DNA of 64,000 nucleotides. Origin: Prevotellaceae bacterium (GTDB taxonomy: Bacteria; Bacteroidota; Bacteroidia; Bacteroidales; Bacteroidaceae). Where the stretch lies: NCBI GenBank assembly GCA_028723455.1, contig JAQYEW010000065.1, positions 1 to 64,000 on the forward strand, written 5' to 3'. Positions 35,313 to 43,728 of this stretch are shown here, piece by piece. Under the pieces are notes generated by a model. It saw nothing but the letters and a program-made list of their open reading frames with translations, made no database searches and was not told the DNA's origin. The position numbers and the translations under genes are program-made. The stretch's first letter is position 1. Every line of letters begins with the position of its first letter.

Positions 35313-36836
35313 TTAATCGTTGAGGTGCTGGGGGCGCAACAGGTCGTTGACGCTCTTGACGGGGTTGAAGGTGCTTACGGGCACCTCCACGAAGATGGTG
35401 CTCCAGTCGCTCATCGCCCCGTTCCACAGTCCGGGCAGTTCCAGGGCTTTCAGTTCGCGGCCGTTCTTGCTCTTGTGGCTGATGAAGCCCGTTTCGGGGT
35501 CGGCGAACAGGGGAAGGCTGAAGCGTCCGCCTTTGTAGTCGCGGATGGCGCACACGAGGTCCACGGGGTTGAAGTGCGTACCCTCCCGGAACATCTGCTG
35601 GTAGGCCGCATTGTCGGGGTCGATCTGCGAGCTCTCCAGGATCTGGGGCGAGGTGCTTCCGTCGCTGTTATAGGCCAGGAAAGGACCGCCGCCGGCCTCG
35701 CCCTCGTTCTTCACCACACCGCATACGCGCATGGGGCGGTTGAGTTTGGTGCGCAGGAAGTTCACCAGTTCGGCATCCTCCATGTCCTTCAGGTCTTCGC
35801 GGCGGGTCTGCAGGTCGTGGAGCACGAAATCAATGATGTCCAGGATCTCCTCGTGGCCGTACTTGCCGCTGTCCAGCAGGCGCAGGTATTCAAAGGCCCT
35901 TTGCTGCATCTGCACCAAGAGTCCTGCCATGGCTTGCTTCCAGGAAACCATGTCGGCCTTCAGGCGGTCGGGCACTACGTTGTCGATGTTCTTGATGAAC
36001 ACGATTTCGCTCTCCAAATCGCTCAGGTTCTGAATCAGCGCGCCATGACCGCCCGGGCGGAACAGCAGCTGCCCCTCTTCGGTACGGAAGGGGGTGTTGT
36101 CGGCATTGGCGGCCACGGTGTCCGTATCGGGCTTCTGCTCGCTCAGGCTGACGTTGAATTTCACGCCGTAGGTGCTTTCGTAGGCGGGTACGACGCGCGC
36201 CAGGAGTTCCTCGAAGGCGGCACGGTGTTCGCCGCTGACGGTGAAATGCACGTCGGCAACGCCGTTGGACGAGGCGTATTGTGCCGCCTCTGCCAGATGC
36301 TCCTCAACGGGCGTGCGTGCTTCGTCCGCATAGTCGTGGAATTGCAGCAGCCCCTTGGGCAGTTGGCCGTAGCCGAGCCCTTCCTCGCCGAGCATGTTTT
36401 CCACCACGTCCTTGTAGCGCCCTTCGGCCATCAAGGCCTCAACGCCCATGCCGCAGTTCACGTGGCAGGCGTCGTCCAGGGCGGGATAGAAAGCGAAGCG
36501 GGTGATGTGGCCGAAGTATTGCTTTTCAAAGGCGGTGGTGGGTTCGTCGTAGGGTGCGTTCAGGAAGTCGAACATATCCTTGAACATACGTGTGGCCGCA
36601 CCGCTGGCGGGCACGAACTTGGTGATGTGGTGGCCCTGCGCCTTGTAGGCCTCCCATCGGCCGACGAGGCTTTGTCTGTGCGCCGCGTCAAGCGTGGTGA
36701 TGCCGTCCCCTACGGCTGCGGCGGAGAGCAGACGCAAGTAGGGGAAGCCCTTTTGGAAACGTGCCAGCTGTTGTTCCACAGTCTCGGGACTGATACCCTT
36801 GGCCTCGCATTGGAGGCGGTCTTCGTTCGTAAGCAT
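35313..36836 (-). CDS. DUF4301-family protein, possible nucleotidyltransferase fold
   Basis: The 507-residue cytoplasmic protein of unknown function fits DUF4301, a Bacteroidetes family. The stretch FVPASGAATRMFKDM resembles the LxxGxGTRM...K nucleotide loop of sugar-1-phosphate nucleotidyltransferases, and FRPGGHGALIQNL is like the uridine-binding segment of UDP-sugar pyrophosphorylases. That similarity is my reading, not an established assignment. The track start (36932) overlaps the phosphatase gene; MLTNEDRLQ at 36836 fits better. It is 13 bp downstream of the phosphatase gene. Confidence 0.8.
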   Translation of the reverse strand: MLTNEDRLQCEAKGISPETVEQQLARFQKGFPYLRLLSAAAVGDGITTLDAAHRQSLVGRWEAYKAQGHHITKFVPASGAATRMFKDMFDFLNAPYDEPTTAFEKQYFGHITRFAFYPALDDACHVNCGMGVEALMAEGRYKDVVENMLGEEGLGYGQLPKGLLQFHDYADEARTPVEEHLAEAAQYASSNGVADVHFTVSGEHRAAFEELLARVVPAYESTYGVKFNVSLSEQKPDTDTVAANADNTPFRTEEGQLLFRPGGHGALIQNLSDLESEIVFIKNIDNVVPDRLKADMVSWKQAMAGLLVQMQQRAFEYLRLLDSGKYGHEEILDIIDFVLHDLQTRREDLKDMEDAELVNFLRTKLNRPMRVCGVVKNEGEAGGGPFLAYNSDGSTSPQILESSQIDPDNAAYQQMFREGTHFNPVDLVCAIRDYKGGRFSLPLFADPETGFISHKSKNGRELKALELPGLWNGAMSDWSTIFVEVPVSTFNPVKSVNDLLRPQHLND

Positions 36837-36849
36837 AGTCTGTAATATA

Positions 36850-37335
36850 TTATGAATGTGTTTGTATTGCTTTTTCCTCCCGCAGTTTTTCCAGCAGCCC
36901 TTCGCAGGCATCTTCCAAGAGGTCCAGGACATGCTCGAAACCTTGTGCTCCGCCGTAATAGGGGTCGGGCACGTGGTCGGCCCGATTTTGACGGCAATAG
37001 TCCGTCATGCGGCCTATCTTGTGTTCCAACGCGGGACTGGGACAGCGGTCGTGGAGGTCGTCGATATTCCCCTCGTCCATACCTAAGATGAGGTCGAAAT
37101 CGTAGAAGTCCCGGGCGGTAACAGGGCGCGAGAGGTGGGTGATGTCGTAACCGCGCCTGGCGGCATGCGCACGCATGCGTGGGTCGGCAGCCTCGCCCTG
37201 GTGATAGTTGAGTATGCCTGCGCTGTCCACTTGGATGTGGGGGTGGAGGTCGTGCTTATCCAGGAGCTGTTGCATGATGGTTTGTGCTGTGCTGCTGCGG
37301 CAGATATTGCCCAGGCAGACAAAGAGTACTTTCAT
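36850..37335 (-). CDS. Low molecular weight protein tyrosine phosphatase
   Basis: The 161-residue protein has the P-loop CLGNICRSSTA near the N-terminus (nucleophile Cys, then Arg) and the general-acid loop DPYYGG near the C-terminus (VPDPYYGGAQGFEHVLDLLEDA). These define the family. In Bacteroidetes and other Gram-negatives such phosphatases often control tyrosine kinases of capsule export, but no Wzc-like kinase is in the window. It is the upstream gene of a two-gene operon with the DUF4301 protein. Confidence 0.93.
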   Translation of the reverse strand: MKVLFVCLGNICRSSTAQTIMQQLLDKHDLHPHIQVDSAGILNYHQGEAADPRMRAHAARRGYDITHLSRPVTARDFYDFDLILGMDEGNIDDLHDRCPSPALEHKIGRMTDYCRQNRADHVPDPYYGGAQGFEHVLDLLEDACEGLLEKLREEKAIQTHS

Positions 37336-37451
37336 AGGACAGGTGTTTTACACAAAGATAAGGGAAAATCTTCAAACATATAGTGCGTTAGGAGTCCTTT
37401 CTTCTTTATCGGCAGGCATGTTACATTTTGGTTAAACTTTATTGAAAAGTT

Positions 37452-37482
37452 TTTGGGGTTTATTAATAATTGTTTATCTTTG
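37452..37482 (+). promoter_or_regulatory. Promoter for the 37612 secreted-protein gene
   Basis: TTTG (37452-37455), 19 nt, TATCTTTG (37475-37482). It leaves an unusually long leader of about 125 nt. Confidence 0.75.
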
Positions 37483-37523
37483 CGTTTAGAGAGTTGTTTG
37501 TGGTTGTTAAAAGCGCCAGAAAC

Positions 37524-37589
37524 ATGACTGAAAACTGGGAACTAATTACTAACCAGACCTGTTACTTCCTTGGTTTTGTCCGAGGATAG
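37524..37589 (+). other. Possible 21-codon leader ORF in the long 5' leader
   Basis: An ATG inside the leader opens a short reading frame (MTENWELITNQTCYFLGFVRG) that ends at TAG, 22 nt before the main ATG. It has no recognised family. It could be a regulatory upstream ORF or chance. Confidence 0.25.
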
Positions 37590-37611
37590 TCAGGCCATAA
37601 AAAAAATTACT

Positions 37612-38667
37612 ATGTTAAAACATTTACAATTATTATTGACATTGTTTGTGCTTGCCATTGGTGGGCAGGTGAAGGCGGAAGAGGCGACGGCAACTATTAC
37701 TTTCGGTACTGCCACAGGTAGTACTAAGGTGGATGGCCCTTCTGTTACCGGGGATGATTCGCAGGGTAATACATGGACGATTACCACCGAGGGAACAACC
37801 AGTTTTACCCAAAACTCGGGTTATGCTCATATTGGTAGTGGTAATAACCCCGCCACGAGCATTGTTTTTAGCGTTGAATTAAAAGGATCCCTGAACATTA
37901 AATCTTTTTCCGCAAAGTTCGGAGGATTTAAAGGTACAAAAGGAAATATAAGTCTGAAGGTTGGCGAAACTGAAGTCGGTACTGGGACTTTGAACACAAA
38001 CAAAGACGTTACAATTAGCAGTACAAGTCCAGCTACAGGGAATCGCCTTACTGTTACTGTAACGAATATAGCAAAAGGTGTAAAAGCTTATAATATTACT
38101 TATAGTTATGAAACAACAACTATCAGTATTACGCCCAATAAGTACGGCACTGTCTGTCTGCCTAATGGTGGTACTGTTTCGGGTGCTAAACTTTACAGCA
38201 TTGAAGGCAAGCAGACTACGGACGGCAGTGTTAAATCTATCAGTTTGACTGAAGTACAAAAGGCTGTGGCTGGTGTTCCTTATATTTTCCTGGGCCAGGA
38301 GAATCAGTTGAAACTTGTACACGAAGGTGAAAGTGTTACAAGTGCACAAAGTGCAAACGGCTTGGTAGGGTCATTTGAGAACATGAGTGTTACTGAGGGA
38401 ATGTACGTGGTTTATAACAATAAGGTCGTAAAGGCAGGCACTGGTGTTACCATCACTGCAAATCACGCATATATTAACATGGCAGATGTTCCAGAAACTC
38501 CTGCAAGTTCAGGGGCGCGTATGCTTTACTTTGATACAACAACGGGTATCAATCTCATGGAGTCCGCCCGGCAGGCAGACCAAGTGTTCGATCTTCAGGG
38601 ACGTAAGACCAACCTGAATCGTCAGGGACTATTCATTGTTAATGGAAAGAAAGTAGTTTTGAAGTAA
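37612..38667 (+). CDS. Secreted protein with C-terminal sorting-like tail
   Basis: The 351-residue product has a signal peptide (about 1-21, ending QVKA). A jelly-roll-like region follows (about 22-165; low in charge, rich in Ser/Thr/Gly), then a beta-rich segment typical of Bacteroidales surface proteins that begins near SITPNKYGTVCLPNGG. The tail VFDLQGRKTNLNRQGLFIVNGKKVVLK is of the same type as at 2177 and 45264. Surface location is inferred; function is unknown. The start is the ATG at 37612, because the track start at 37570 would put 14 residues before the signal peptide. A 56-residue peptide gene follows 29 bp later. Confidence 0.8.
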   Translation: MLKHLQLLLTLFVLAIGGQVKAEEATATITFGTATGSTKVDGPSVTGDDSQGNTWTITTEGTTSFTQNSGYAHIGSGNNPATSIVFSVELKGSLNIKSFSAKFGGFKGTKGNISLKVGETEVGTGTLNTNKDVTISSTSPATGNRLTVTVTNIAKGVKAYNITYSYETTTISITPNKYGTVCLPNGGTVSGAKLYSIEGKQTTDGSVKSISLTEVQKAVAGVPYIFLGQENQLKLVHEGESVTSAQSANGLVGSFENMSVTEGMYVVYNNKVVKAGTGVTITANHAYINMADVPETPASSGARMLYFDTTTGINLMESARQADQVFDLQGRKTNLNRQGLFIVNGKKVVLK

Positions 38668-38696
38668 GTCAATAATCATTTAGAAAAAGAATAAAG

Positions 38697-38867
38697 ATGA
38701 AAATGTATGTTAAGCCGGATTTGATGGTTTCCCCTATTGCCGTTTTAGATCAGATACTCCAATCAAGTGGTGGTACTTTATCGGTCAGTGAGGATTCACA
38801 GAATGGCATTGTAGGCCAGTCTCGTGAGTTTGATGAAAAATTGAATAGCAATTTCTGGGGAATGTAA
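38697..38867 (+). CDS. 56-residue hypothetical peptide
   Basis: This ORF is below the track cut-off. It opens MKMYVKPDLMVSPIAVLDQIL and ends NSNFWGM, with a Ser/Gly-rich centre. The opening 'MK.Y.KP....' resembles a group of short Bacteroidales peptides of unknown role often found beside surface-protein genes. It has no obvious signal peptide and no cysteine. An A/G-rich stretch precedes the ATG. It is probably co-transcribed with the secreted-protein gene and is followed by the palindrome at 38899. Bacteroidales peptides with this opening have been considered as precursor peptides, but I see no modifying enzyme nearby. Confidence 0.6.
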   Translation: MKMYVKPDLMVSPIAVLDQILQSSGGTLSVSEDSQNGIVGQSREFDEKLNSNFWGM

Positions 38868-38898
38868 TTTTCATTAGAAGATTATTTTGGACACAACA

Positions 38899-38930
38899 AA
38901 GGGGCCGTATCGAATTCGATACGGCCCCTT
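38899..38930. terminator. 32-bp perfect palindrome, bidirectional terminator
   Basis: AAGGGGCCGTATCG and its exact complement flank AATT; the whole 32 bases are self-complementary. It sits between the peptide gene and the convergent sulfotransferase gene. Confidence 0.75.
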
Positions 38931-38951
38931 GATGTTAATCCTTATAATATA

Positions 38952-40073
38952 TTAGCGACGCTCATAGCCCCATTGGTCCAGGATATGCCCCCAGGCATTG
39001 TTGACGAGGTCCAGGGTGCGTTGCTCGTACTGGTACTGGTTCTTTTTGTAGCTTTTCTTGCTGTCGATGTATTTTTGGATGGCTGGACGCGCCGCTTCCC
39101 ATCCGGGGATGTGCAGTTCGCGGTAGATACGCTCGGTGATGTTCATCGCGTCCTTTTCAAACTCCTCGAACTTCACCTCGAAGAGGTTGCCCTCGGGGAT
39201 ATATTGCTTCTGCTGCTGATAGGCGTCATGCAGTTCAACATAGTTGCGCAGGATATTCCGCTCCATCTGCTCCAAGGGGATGCTGTGCAGTTCCAACGGG
39301 GCGATGGTCTGCGTGAAGAAGCTGCGGCTGCTCTCGAAGACGCTGTAAGGGTCGCGAATCAGATAGATGAACTTTGCGTTGGGGAACATTTCCACAAGGG
39401 TCTTCACCTTGCCCGTGTGCGGAGGGTTCTTGCTCAGGTACTGCGCATCCTTCACATCCGGACGGGAATTGGCCATGGAAATCTTCACGAGTTTCATGAA
39501 CTTGTCCTTGAAATCGTTGATTTCCTCCTCCGTGGCGTCCTTCATTGTCAGATAGCGGTCGCAGTACTCCTGCATACGCTCGGGATAGAACCAGAAGTTG
39601 TAATAGCTGTAGGGACAGGTGTTCTGCAGGGCGAACTCCTCCTCCTGTGGCAGGTCGGGGGCCAGTTCCATGTTGTCCGTGGGGCGCTTGTCGGGCATCA
39701 GCCATCCCATGACAGGCTTGAAAAGCCATTGCATGGCCATCATGTAATGGGGAAAGACGGTCTGATACGTCGTGGTGAAGCCGAAGCGAGGGTCTTGTGC
39801 AAAGATATTGTGGACAAAGGTGGTGCCGCTGCGCCAGTGGCCCAGGATGAAAACGGGGTCGTGCTGCAGGGGAACGTCCTTCAATGTCTTGGCGTACCTG
39901 CGTTCCTGTAGGGGAGCCAGGGTGCTCAGGAGGCGGCAGATGGCCTTGGTAAGAAGGTATTTGCCCCGTTTCCCCTTGGCCACATGCTGTCCCTTGGTCA
40001 GTTCCTGAAAGGTGTGCCAGTCGGCCCCCACCAGGGTATTGACAGGCAGTTTGCTGAATTCTATGAGTCCCAT
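38952..40073 (-). CDS. PAPS-dependent sulfotransferase
   Basis: The 373-residue protein has the 5'-phosphosulfate loop FILGHWRSGTTFVHNIF (about 75-91) and the 3'-phosphate region RDPYSVFESSRSFF, which together define sulfotransferase family proteins. LQERRYAK and the opening MGLIEFSKLPVNTLVGADW resemble gut Bacteroides sulfotransferases reported to act on sterols. No membrane helix is evident. It is 21 bp downstream of cysN in a cysC-cysD-cysN-sulfotransferase operon that would supply its PAPS donor. The acceptor (sterol, sphingolipid or other) cannot be read from sequence. Confidence 0.87.
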   Translation of the reverse strand: MGLIEFSKLPVNTLVGADWHTFQELTKGQHVAKGKRGKYLLTKAICRLLSTLAPLQERRYAKTLKDVPLQHDPVFILGHWRSGTTFVHNIFAQDPRFGFTTTYQTVFPHYMMAMQWLFKPVMGWLMPDKRPTDNMELAPDLPQEEEFALQNTCPYSYYNFWFYPERMQEYCDRYLTMKDATEEEINDFKDKFMKLVKISMANSRPDVKDAQYLSKNPPHTGKVKTLVEMFPNAKFIYLIRDPYSVFESSRSFFTQTIAPLELHSIPLEQMERNILRNYVELHDAYQQQKQYIPEGNLFEVKFEEFEKDAMNITERIYRELHIPGWEAARPAIQKYIDSKKSYKKNQYQYEQRTLDLVNNAWGHILDQWGYERR

Positions 40074-40094
40074 GAGTCTTGATGCTACGTATTT

Positions 40095-41519
40095 TTATTC
40101 GACAATAATCTCGCATCCCTGGCGGCTGAGTTCTTTGGCTACACGCAGGATGGCCTCGCGGTGCTCTTCAGCGATGCCCAATTTGGGAAGGTTGATGGTG
40201 GGCAGCTCCAGGGTGTTGGCATCCTCGTCGGCAACGGGCGCGACAATCATGCCTACGGCACTGGTGTTGTTCGTGATGGGGTCGATCAGGATGAAGGCTC
40301 CCGTCTGCTTGTTACGCTTGAACTCGTCGAAGAAGAGGGGCTTGGCCGTAGTGATTTGCACAAGGCCTATCTCGTTGAGCCTGAAGTCCTGTGCCGGCAG
40401 GTGGCTCATCGTGTTCACATCCACGCGGTAGGCTACGTTTCCGATCTGGCAGCGTGTGGTGTTTGTAGTCTGCTTGATATAGAACTGCTTGCCACGGTCC
40501 ATGGCTTCCTCGTCCATCCAAACCAGCATGGCCTGGAAATTACGCCCGATGTGGGGCAGATTGTCGGGATGGCAGATCATCTCGCCACGGCTGATGTCGA
40601 TTTCGTCCTCAAGGGTAATGACGGGGCTCATGGGGCAGAAGGCCTTGGCAATTTCACCCTCGTAGGTGTGGATGCCCTTGACACGGCTGCGTTTCATGCT
40701 GGGCAGGGCCACCACTTCGTCGCCCTTGCGGATGACGCCGCTGGCTATCTTGGCGCAGAAACCACGGAAATCGAGGTTGGGGCGCAGGATGTATTGCACG
40801 GGATAGCGCAAATCCGTCAGGTTGCGGTCCAGATGGATGGGCACTTCCTCCAGAAACTGAAGCAGGGAGGAGCCGTCGTACCAGGGGGTGCGGACGCTCT
40901 TTTCCACCACGTTGTCGCCATCCTTGGCGCTGATGGGGAAGCAGGTGATGTCCTCGATGTCCAGCTGCCGTACCAGCTGCATGTATTCGTCACGGATCTT
41001 GTTGAAGACATCTTCGTTGAAATCCACCAAGTCCATTTTGTTCACGGCCAGCACCACGTGCTTGATGCCCAACAGGCTTGCGAGGTAGGTATGGCGGCGT
41101 GTCTGCGTTACCACGCCGGTGCGTGCGTCCACTAAGATGATGGCCAGGTTGGCCGTGGAACCGCCCGTGATCATGTTGCGTGTGTATTGCTCGTGACCCG
41201 GCGTGTCGGCAATGATGAACTTGCGCTTGTTGGTCGAGAAATAGCGGTAGGCCACGTCGATGGTGATGCCTTCCTCGCGCTCTGCCTTGAGTCCGTCCAG
41301 GAGGAGGGCGTAGTCGATTTCACCCGCACCGGCATTACCCACACGCTTGGAGTCGCGCTCCAAGGCCGTCAGCTGATCCTCGTAGAGTTTCTTGCTGTCG
41401 AAGAGCAGACGCCCGATGAGCGTGCTCTTGCCGTCATCCACCGATCCCGCCGTCAGCAGGCGCAACAGGTCCTTTTTTTCATCGGCATCCAAGAATGCCT
41501 TGATATCCAAATCGTTCAT
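40095..41519 (-). CDS. cysN: Sulfate adenylyltransferase subunit 1 (GTPase)
   Basis: The 474-residue translation-factor-type GTPase activates the CysD ATP sulfurylase. G motifs are intact: [26 protein letters not shown] and NKMD. EF-Tu-like domains II and III follow. There is no fused APS kinase domain; cysC is separate upstream. The track start at 41561 adds 14 codons in an A/C-rich spacer; [23 protein letters not shown] is the conserved opening, so the start is 41519. It lies between cysD and the sulfotransferase. Confidence 0.95.
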   Translation of the reverse strand: MNDLDIKAFLDADEKKDLLRLLTAGSVDDGKSTLIGRLLFDSKKLYEDQLTALERDSKRVGNAGAGEIDYALLLDGLKAEREEGITIDVAYRYFSTNKRKFIIADTPGHEQYTRNMITGGSTANLAIILVDARTGVVTQTRRHTYLASLLGIKHVVLAVNKMDLVDFNEDVFNKIRDEYMQLVRQLDIEDITCFPISAKDGDNVVEKSVRTPWYDGSSLLQFLEEVPIHLDRNLTDLRYPVQYILRPNLDFRGFCAKIASGVIRKGDEVVALPSMKRSRVKGIHTYEGEIAKAFCPMSPVITLEDEIDISRGEMICHPDNLPHIGRNFQAMLVWMDEEAMDRGKQFYIKQTTNTTRCQIGNVAYRVDVNTMSHLPAQDFRLNEIGLVQITTAKPLFFDEFKRNKQTGAFILIDPITNNTSAVGMIVAPVADEDANTLELPTINLPKLGIAEEHREAILRVAKELSRQGCEIIVE

Positions 41520-41570
41520 TTTCGTTGTTTCGTTGTTTCGTTTTGAGGGGAATCTCCCCAACGGGGTGTT

Positions 41571-42479
41571 TTAGAAGTATCCCTCTCTTTTCTTCTGTTC
41601 CATGCTGGCCTCCTGGTCGAAATCGATGACGCGTGTGGTGCGCTCGCTCTTGGTGGTGGTCATCATCTCCTCTACAATCTCCTCGATATTCGTGGCGTTG
41701 CTTTCAATGGCGCCCGTCAAGGGCCAGCAGCCCAGGGTGCGGAAACGAATCATGCGTTCCTGGATTTTGTCCCTGTATTCGGCGGGCAAGCGGTCGTCGT
41801 CGGGCATGATGAGGTTGCCGTCCAGTTCCACCACAGGGCGCATCTTGGCATAATACAGGGGAACGATGGGGATGTTCTCCAGACGGATATACTGCCAGAT
41901 GTCCAGTTCGGTCCAGTTGCTCAGGGGAAAGACACGGATGCTTTCGCCCTTATGTACGCGGCTGTTGTAGATGTCCCATAATTCGGGACGCTGGTTCTTG
42001 GGGTCCCATTGGTTGAACCTGTCGCGGAAACTGAAGATGCGCTCTTTGGCACGGCTCTTTTCCTCGTCGCGCCGCGCACCACCGAAGGCGGCGTCAAACT
42101 TGTATTTGTTCAGGGCATCCAGCAGCGCCTTGGTTTTCATCAGGTCCGTGTGTACCTTGGAACCGTGGGTGAAGGGGCCTACGCCGGCCTTGAATCCTTC
42201 CTCGTTGCTTTCAACAATCAGGTTCCATCCGTGCTCTTTTGCATAGTTGTCGCGGAACTCTATCATTTCCTTGAACTTCCATCGGCTGTCGATGTGCATC
42301 AAGGGGAAAGGTACCTTGCCGGGGGCAAAGGCTTTTTCGGCCAGGCGTACCATCACGCTGCTGTCCTTGCCGATACTGTACAACATCACGGGATTCTCGA
42401 ACTCGGCGGCTACCTCACGAATGATGTGGATAGCCTCCGTTTCCAGCTCCTTGAGATGTGAAAGATTATAATCCTGCAT
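41571..42479 (-). CDS. cysD: Sulfate adenylyltransferase subunit 2
   Basis: The 302-residue enzyme makes adenosine 5'-phosphosulfate (APS) from ATP and sulfate. The PP-loop [10 protein letters not shown] is followed by the family-typical [33 protein letters not shown] and the [10 protein letters not shown] segment. The length equals that of E. coli CysD. It sits between cysC (13 bp upstream) and cysN (51 bp downstream). No APS/PAPS reductase or sulfite reductase lies nearby, so assimilation to cysteine is not the evident purpose. Confidence 0.96.
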   Translation of the reverse strand: MQDYNLSHLKELETEAIHIIREVAAEFENPVMLYSIGKDSSVMVRLAEKAFAPGKVPFPLMHIDSRWKFKEMIEFRDNYAKEHGWNLIVESNEEGFKAGVGPFTHGSKVHTDLMKTKALLDALNKYKFDAAFGGARRDEEKSRAKERIFSFRDRFNQWDPKNQRPELWDIYNSRVHKGESIRVFPLSNWTELDIWQYIRLENIPIVPLYYAKMRPVVELDGNLIMPDDDRLPAEYRDKIQERMIRFRTLGCWPLTGAIESNATNIEEIVEEMMTTTKSERTTRVIDFDQEASMEQKKREGYF

Positions 42480-42492
42480 AACGGAAGATGTG

Positions 42493-43092
42493 TTAGTTTG
42501 TTTTCATATTTTCCATGACGAGCGCTACCACCTGGCGAATGCTCTGCTCCAGCGGTTGGACTCCGGTGTCGATGACGAGGGTGGGGCGTTCGGGCGCTTC
42601 AAAGACAGAACTGATACCCGTGAAGTCCTTTACCTCGCCGCGGCGCGCTTTGGCGTAAAGACCTTTTACGTCGCGCCGCTCACATTCCTCGAGACTCGTG
42701 GAGACGTAAACCTCCTTAAAATCATCCTTGCCGATGATATCGCAAGCCATCCGGCGTATTTCGCGTGTGGGGCTTACGAAAGCAGCCAAGGTAACGATGC
42801 CCGCATCCACAAACAGCCTGCCCACCTGGGCAATGCGCCGGATGTTCTCGCGACGATCTTCGACGGAGAAGCCCAAATCGGCATTGATGCCGTGGCGGAT
42901 GTTGTCGCCATCCAAAATCTGTGTCTTGATGCCCAAACGCGCCAGCTCATGCTCGACGCCCAAGGCAATAGTGCTCTTGCCCGAACCGCTGAGTCCCGTG
43001 AACCAGATCATCATGCCACGCTGGCCTAAAAGGGCTTCGTGCTCCTGGCGAGACATCATCCGGGTATGGATGGGATATATGTTTTCTGCCAT
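42493..43092 (-). CDS. cysC: Adenylylsulfate (APS) kinase
   Basis: The 199-residue kinase phosphorylates APS to PAPS, the universal sulfo donor. [14 protein letters not shown] is the P-loop; [16 protein letters not shown] and [13 protein letters not shown] are family signatures. It is the first gene of the sulfation operon. A TACCTTTG box with TTTG upstream (43130-43163) lies in the leader region. Confidence 0.96.
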   Translation of the reverse strand: MAENIYPIHTRMMSRQEHEALLGQRGMMIWFTGLSGSGKSTIALGVEHELARLGIKTQILDGDNIRHGINADLGFSVEDRRENIRRIAQVGRLFVDAGIVTLAAFVSPTREIRRMACDIIGKDDFKEVYVSTSLEECERRDVKGLYAKARRGEVKDFTGISSVFEAPERPTLVIDTGVQPLEQSIRQVVALVMENMKTN

Positions 43093-43129
43093 CGTTGTTT
43101 TCCTTGATTATATTATAAATATGTGTGTG

Positions 43130-43163
43130 CAAAGGTAGCGAAAAAAAAATGAATATGGGCAAA
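43130..43163 (-). promoter_or_regulatory. Promoter of the cysC-cysD-cysN-sulfotransferase operon
   Basis: Minus strand: TTTG (43160-43163), 22 nt, TACCTTTG (43130-43137). A small inverted repeat TACTTG/CAAGTA (43177-43193) lies just upstream of the -33 element and could be an operator, but this is weak. Confidence 0.65.
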
Positions 43164-43194
43164 GTGGTGGCTTTTATACTTGCAATACAAGTAG

Positions 43195-43231
43195 GGGCGT
43201 GCCAAAATGTATTCCACATTCTGACACGCCC
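43195..43231. terminator. Hairpin downstream of HU gene
   Basis: GGGCGTGCCAAAATGT pairs, with two mismatches, with ACATTCTGACACGCCC around a 5-nt loop. It separates hup from the cysC promoter region. Confidence 0.65.
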
Positions 43232-43270
43232 TTGGTTTTTTATGTAAGTTTCTTAGATGTGCGTGATGTC

Positions 43271-43543
43271 TTACTTTATGGCAGCCTCGAGTTCGGAACC
43301 GGCCTTGATCTTAACCTGCTTCTTGGCGGGGATTACAATCTGCTCGCCTGTGCGGGGGTTCTTGCCGGTACGCGCGGCACGCTCGGCAACGCTCAGGGTG
43401 ATTACACCGGGAATCTGAACCTTCTCGCCGGCTTTCAAGGCCGCCTTTGTTGCCTCAATTGCAGCTTCGATAGCCTTCTTGGAATCAACCTTGCTCAAAC
43501 CGGCTACCTCGGCAACCTTTGCAATCAACTCAGTCTTATTCAT
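43271..43543 (-). CDS. hup: HU-family DNA-binding protein
   Basis: The 90-residue nucleoid protein has the canonical HU length and fold: an N-terminal helical dimer half (MNKTELIAKVAEVAGLSKVDSKKA) and the beta-arm region with RTGKNPRTGEQIVIPAKK. It bends and wraps DNA nonspecifically. It is monocistronic. A TAAATTTG box lies about 40 nt upstream with TTG 20 nt further. Unlike the HU-type genes at 55395 and 55687, it has a classic arm and no fused domain. Confidence 0.95.
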   Translation of the reverse strand: MNKTELIAKVAEVAGLSKVDSKKAIEAAIEATKAALKAGEKVQIPGVITLSVAERAARTGKNPRTGEQIVIPAKKQVKIKAGSELEAAIK

Positions 43544-43582
43544 AATAGTTCGATTTAATTGTTAATAATTATTTTAATACGG

Positions 43583-43613
43583 CAAATTTAGGTTGATTTT
43601 GGCGAACATGCAA
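43583..43613 (-). promoter_or_regulatory. Promoter for hup
   Basis: Minus strand: TTG (43611-43613), 20 nt, TAAATTTG (43583-43590). Confidence 0.65.
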
Positions 43614-43673
43614 GCAATCAGGCGGAAAAATCGCTTTTTTTGTGCAAAAAAAGTGATTCTGTGGCATGGGAAC

Positions 43674-43704
43674 TTGTTTTTACGTCTTGGGTTTGCTATC
43701 TTTG
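43674..43704 (+). promoter_or_regulatory. Promoter for the WYL-like gene
   Basis: TTG (43674-43676), 20 nt, TATCTTTG (43697-43704). It lies inside the track ORF that starts at 43666 and so supports the start at 43729. Confidence 0.7.
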
Positions 43705-43728
43705 TGTGTAAACACAAAATTTAAAGCC

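Noticed and set aside
35265-36845. A 526-codon plus-strand ORF opposite the DUF4301 gene
   Set aside because: It is a codon-bias shadow. The minus-strand gene has an operon partner, and a hairpin lies at the start of this ORF.
43149-43247. A 32-codon plus-strand ORF with a lipobox-like VGAC
   Set aside because: It overlaps the hup terminator hairpin and the cysC promoter region. The lipobox match is too short to trust.
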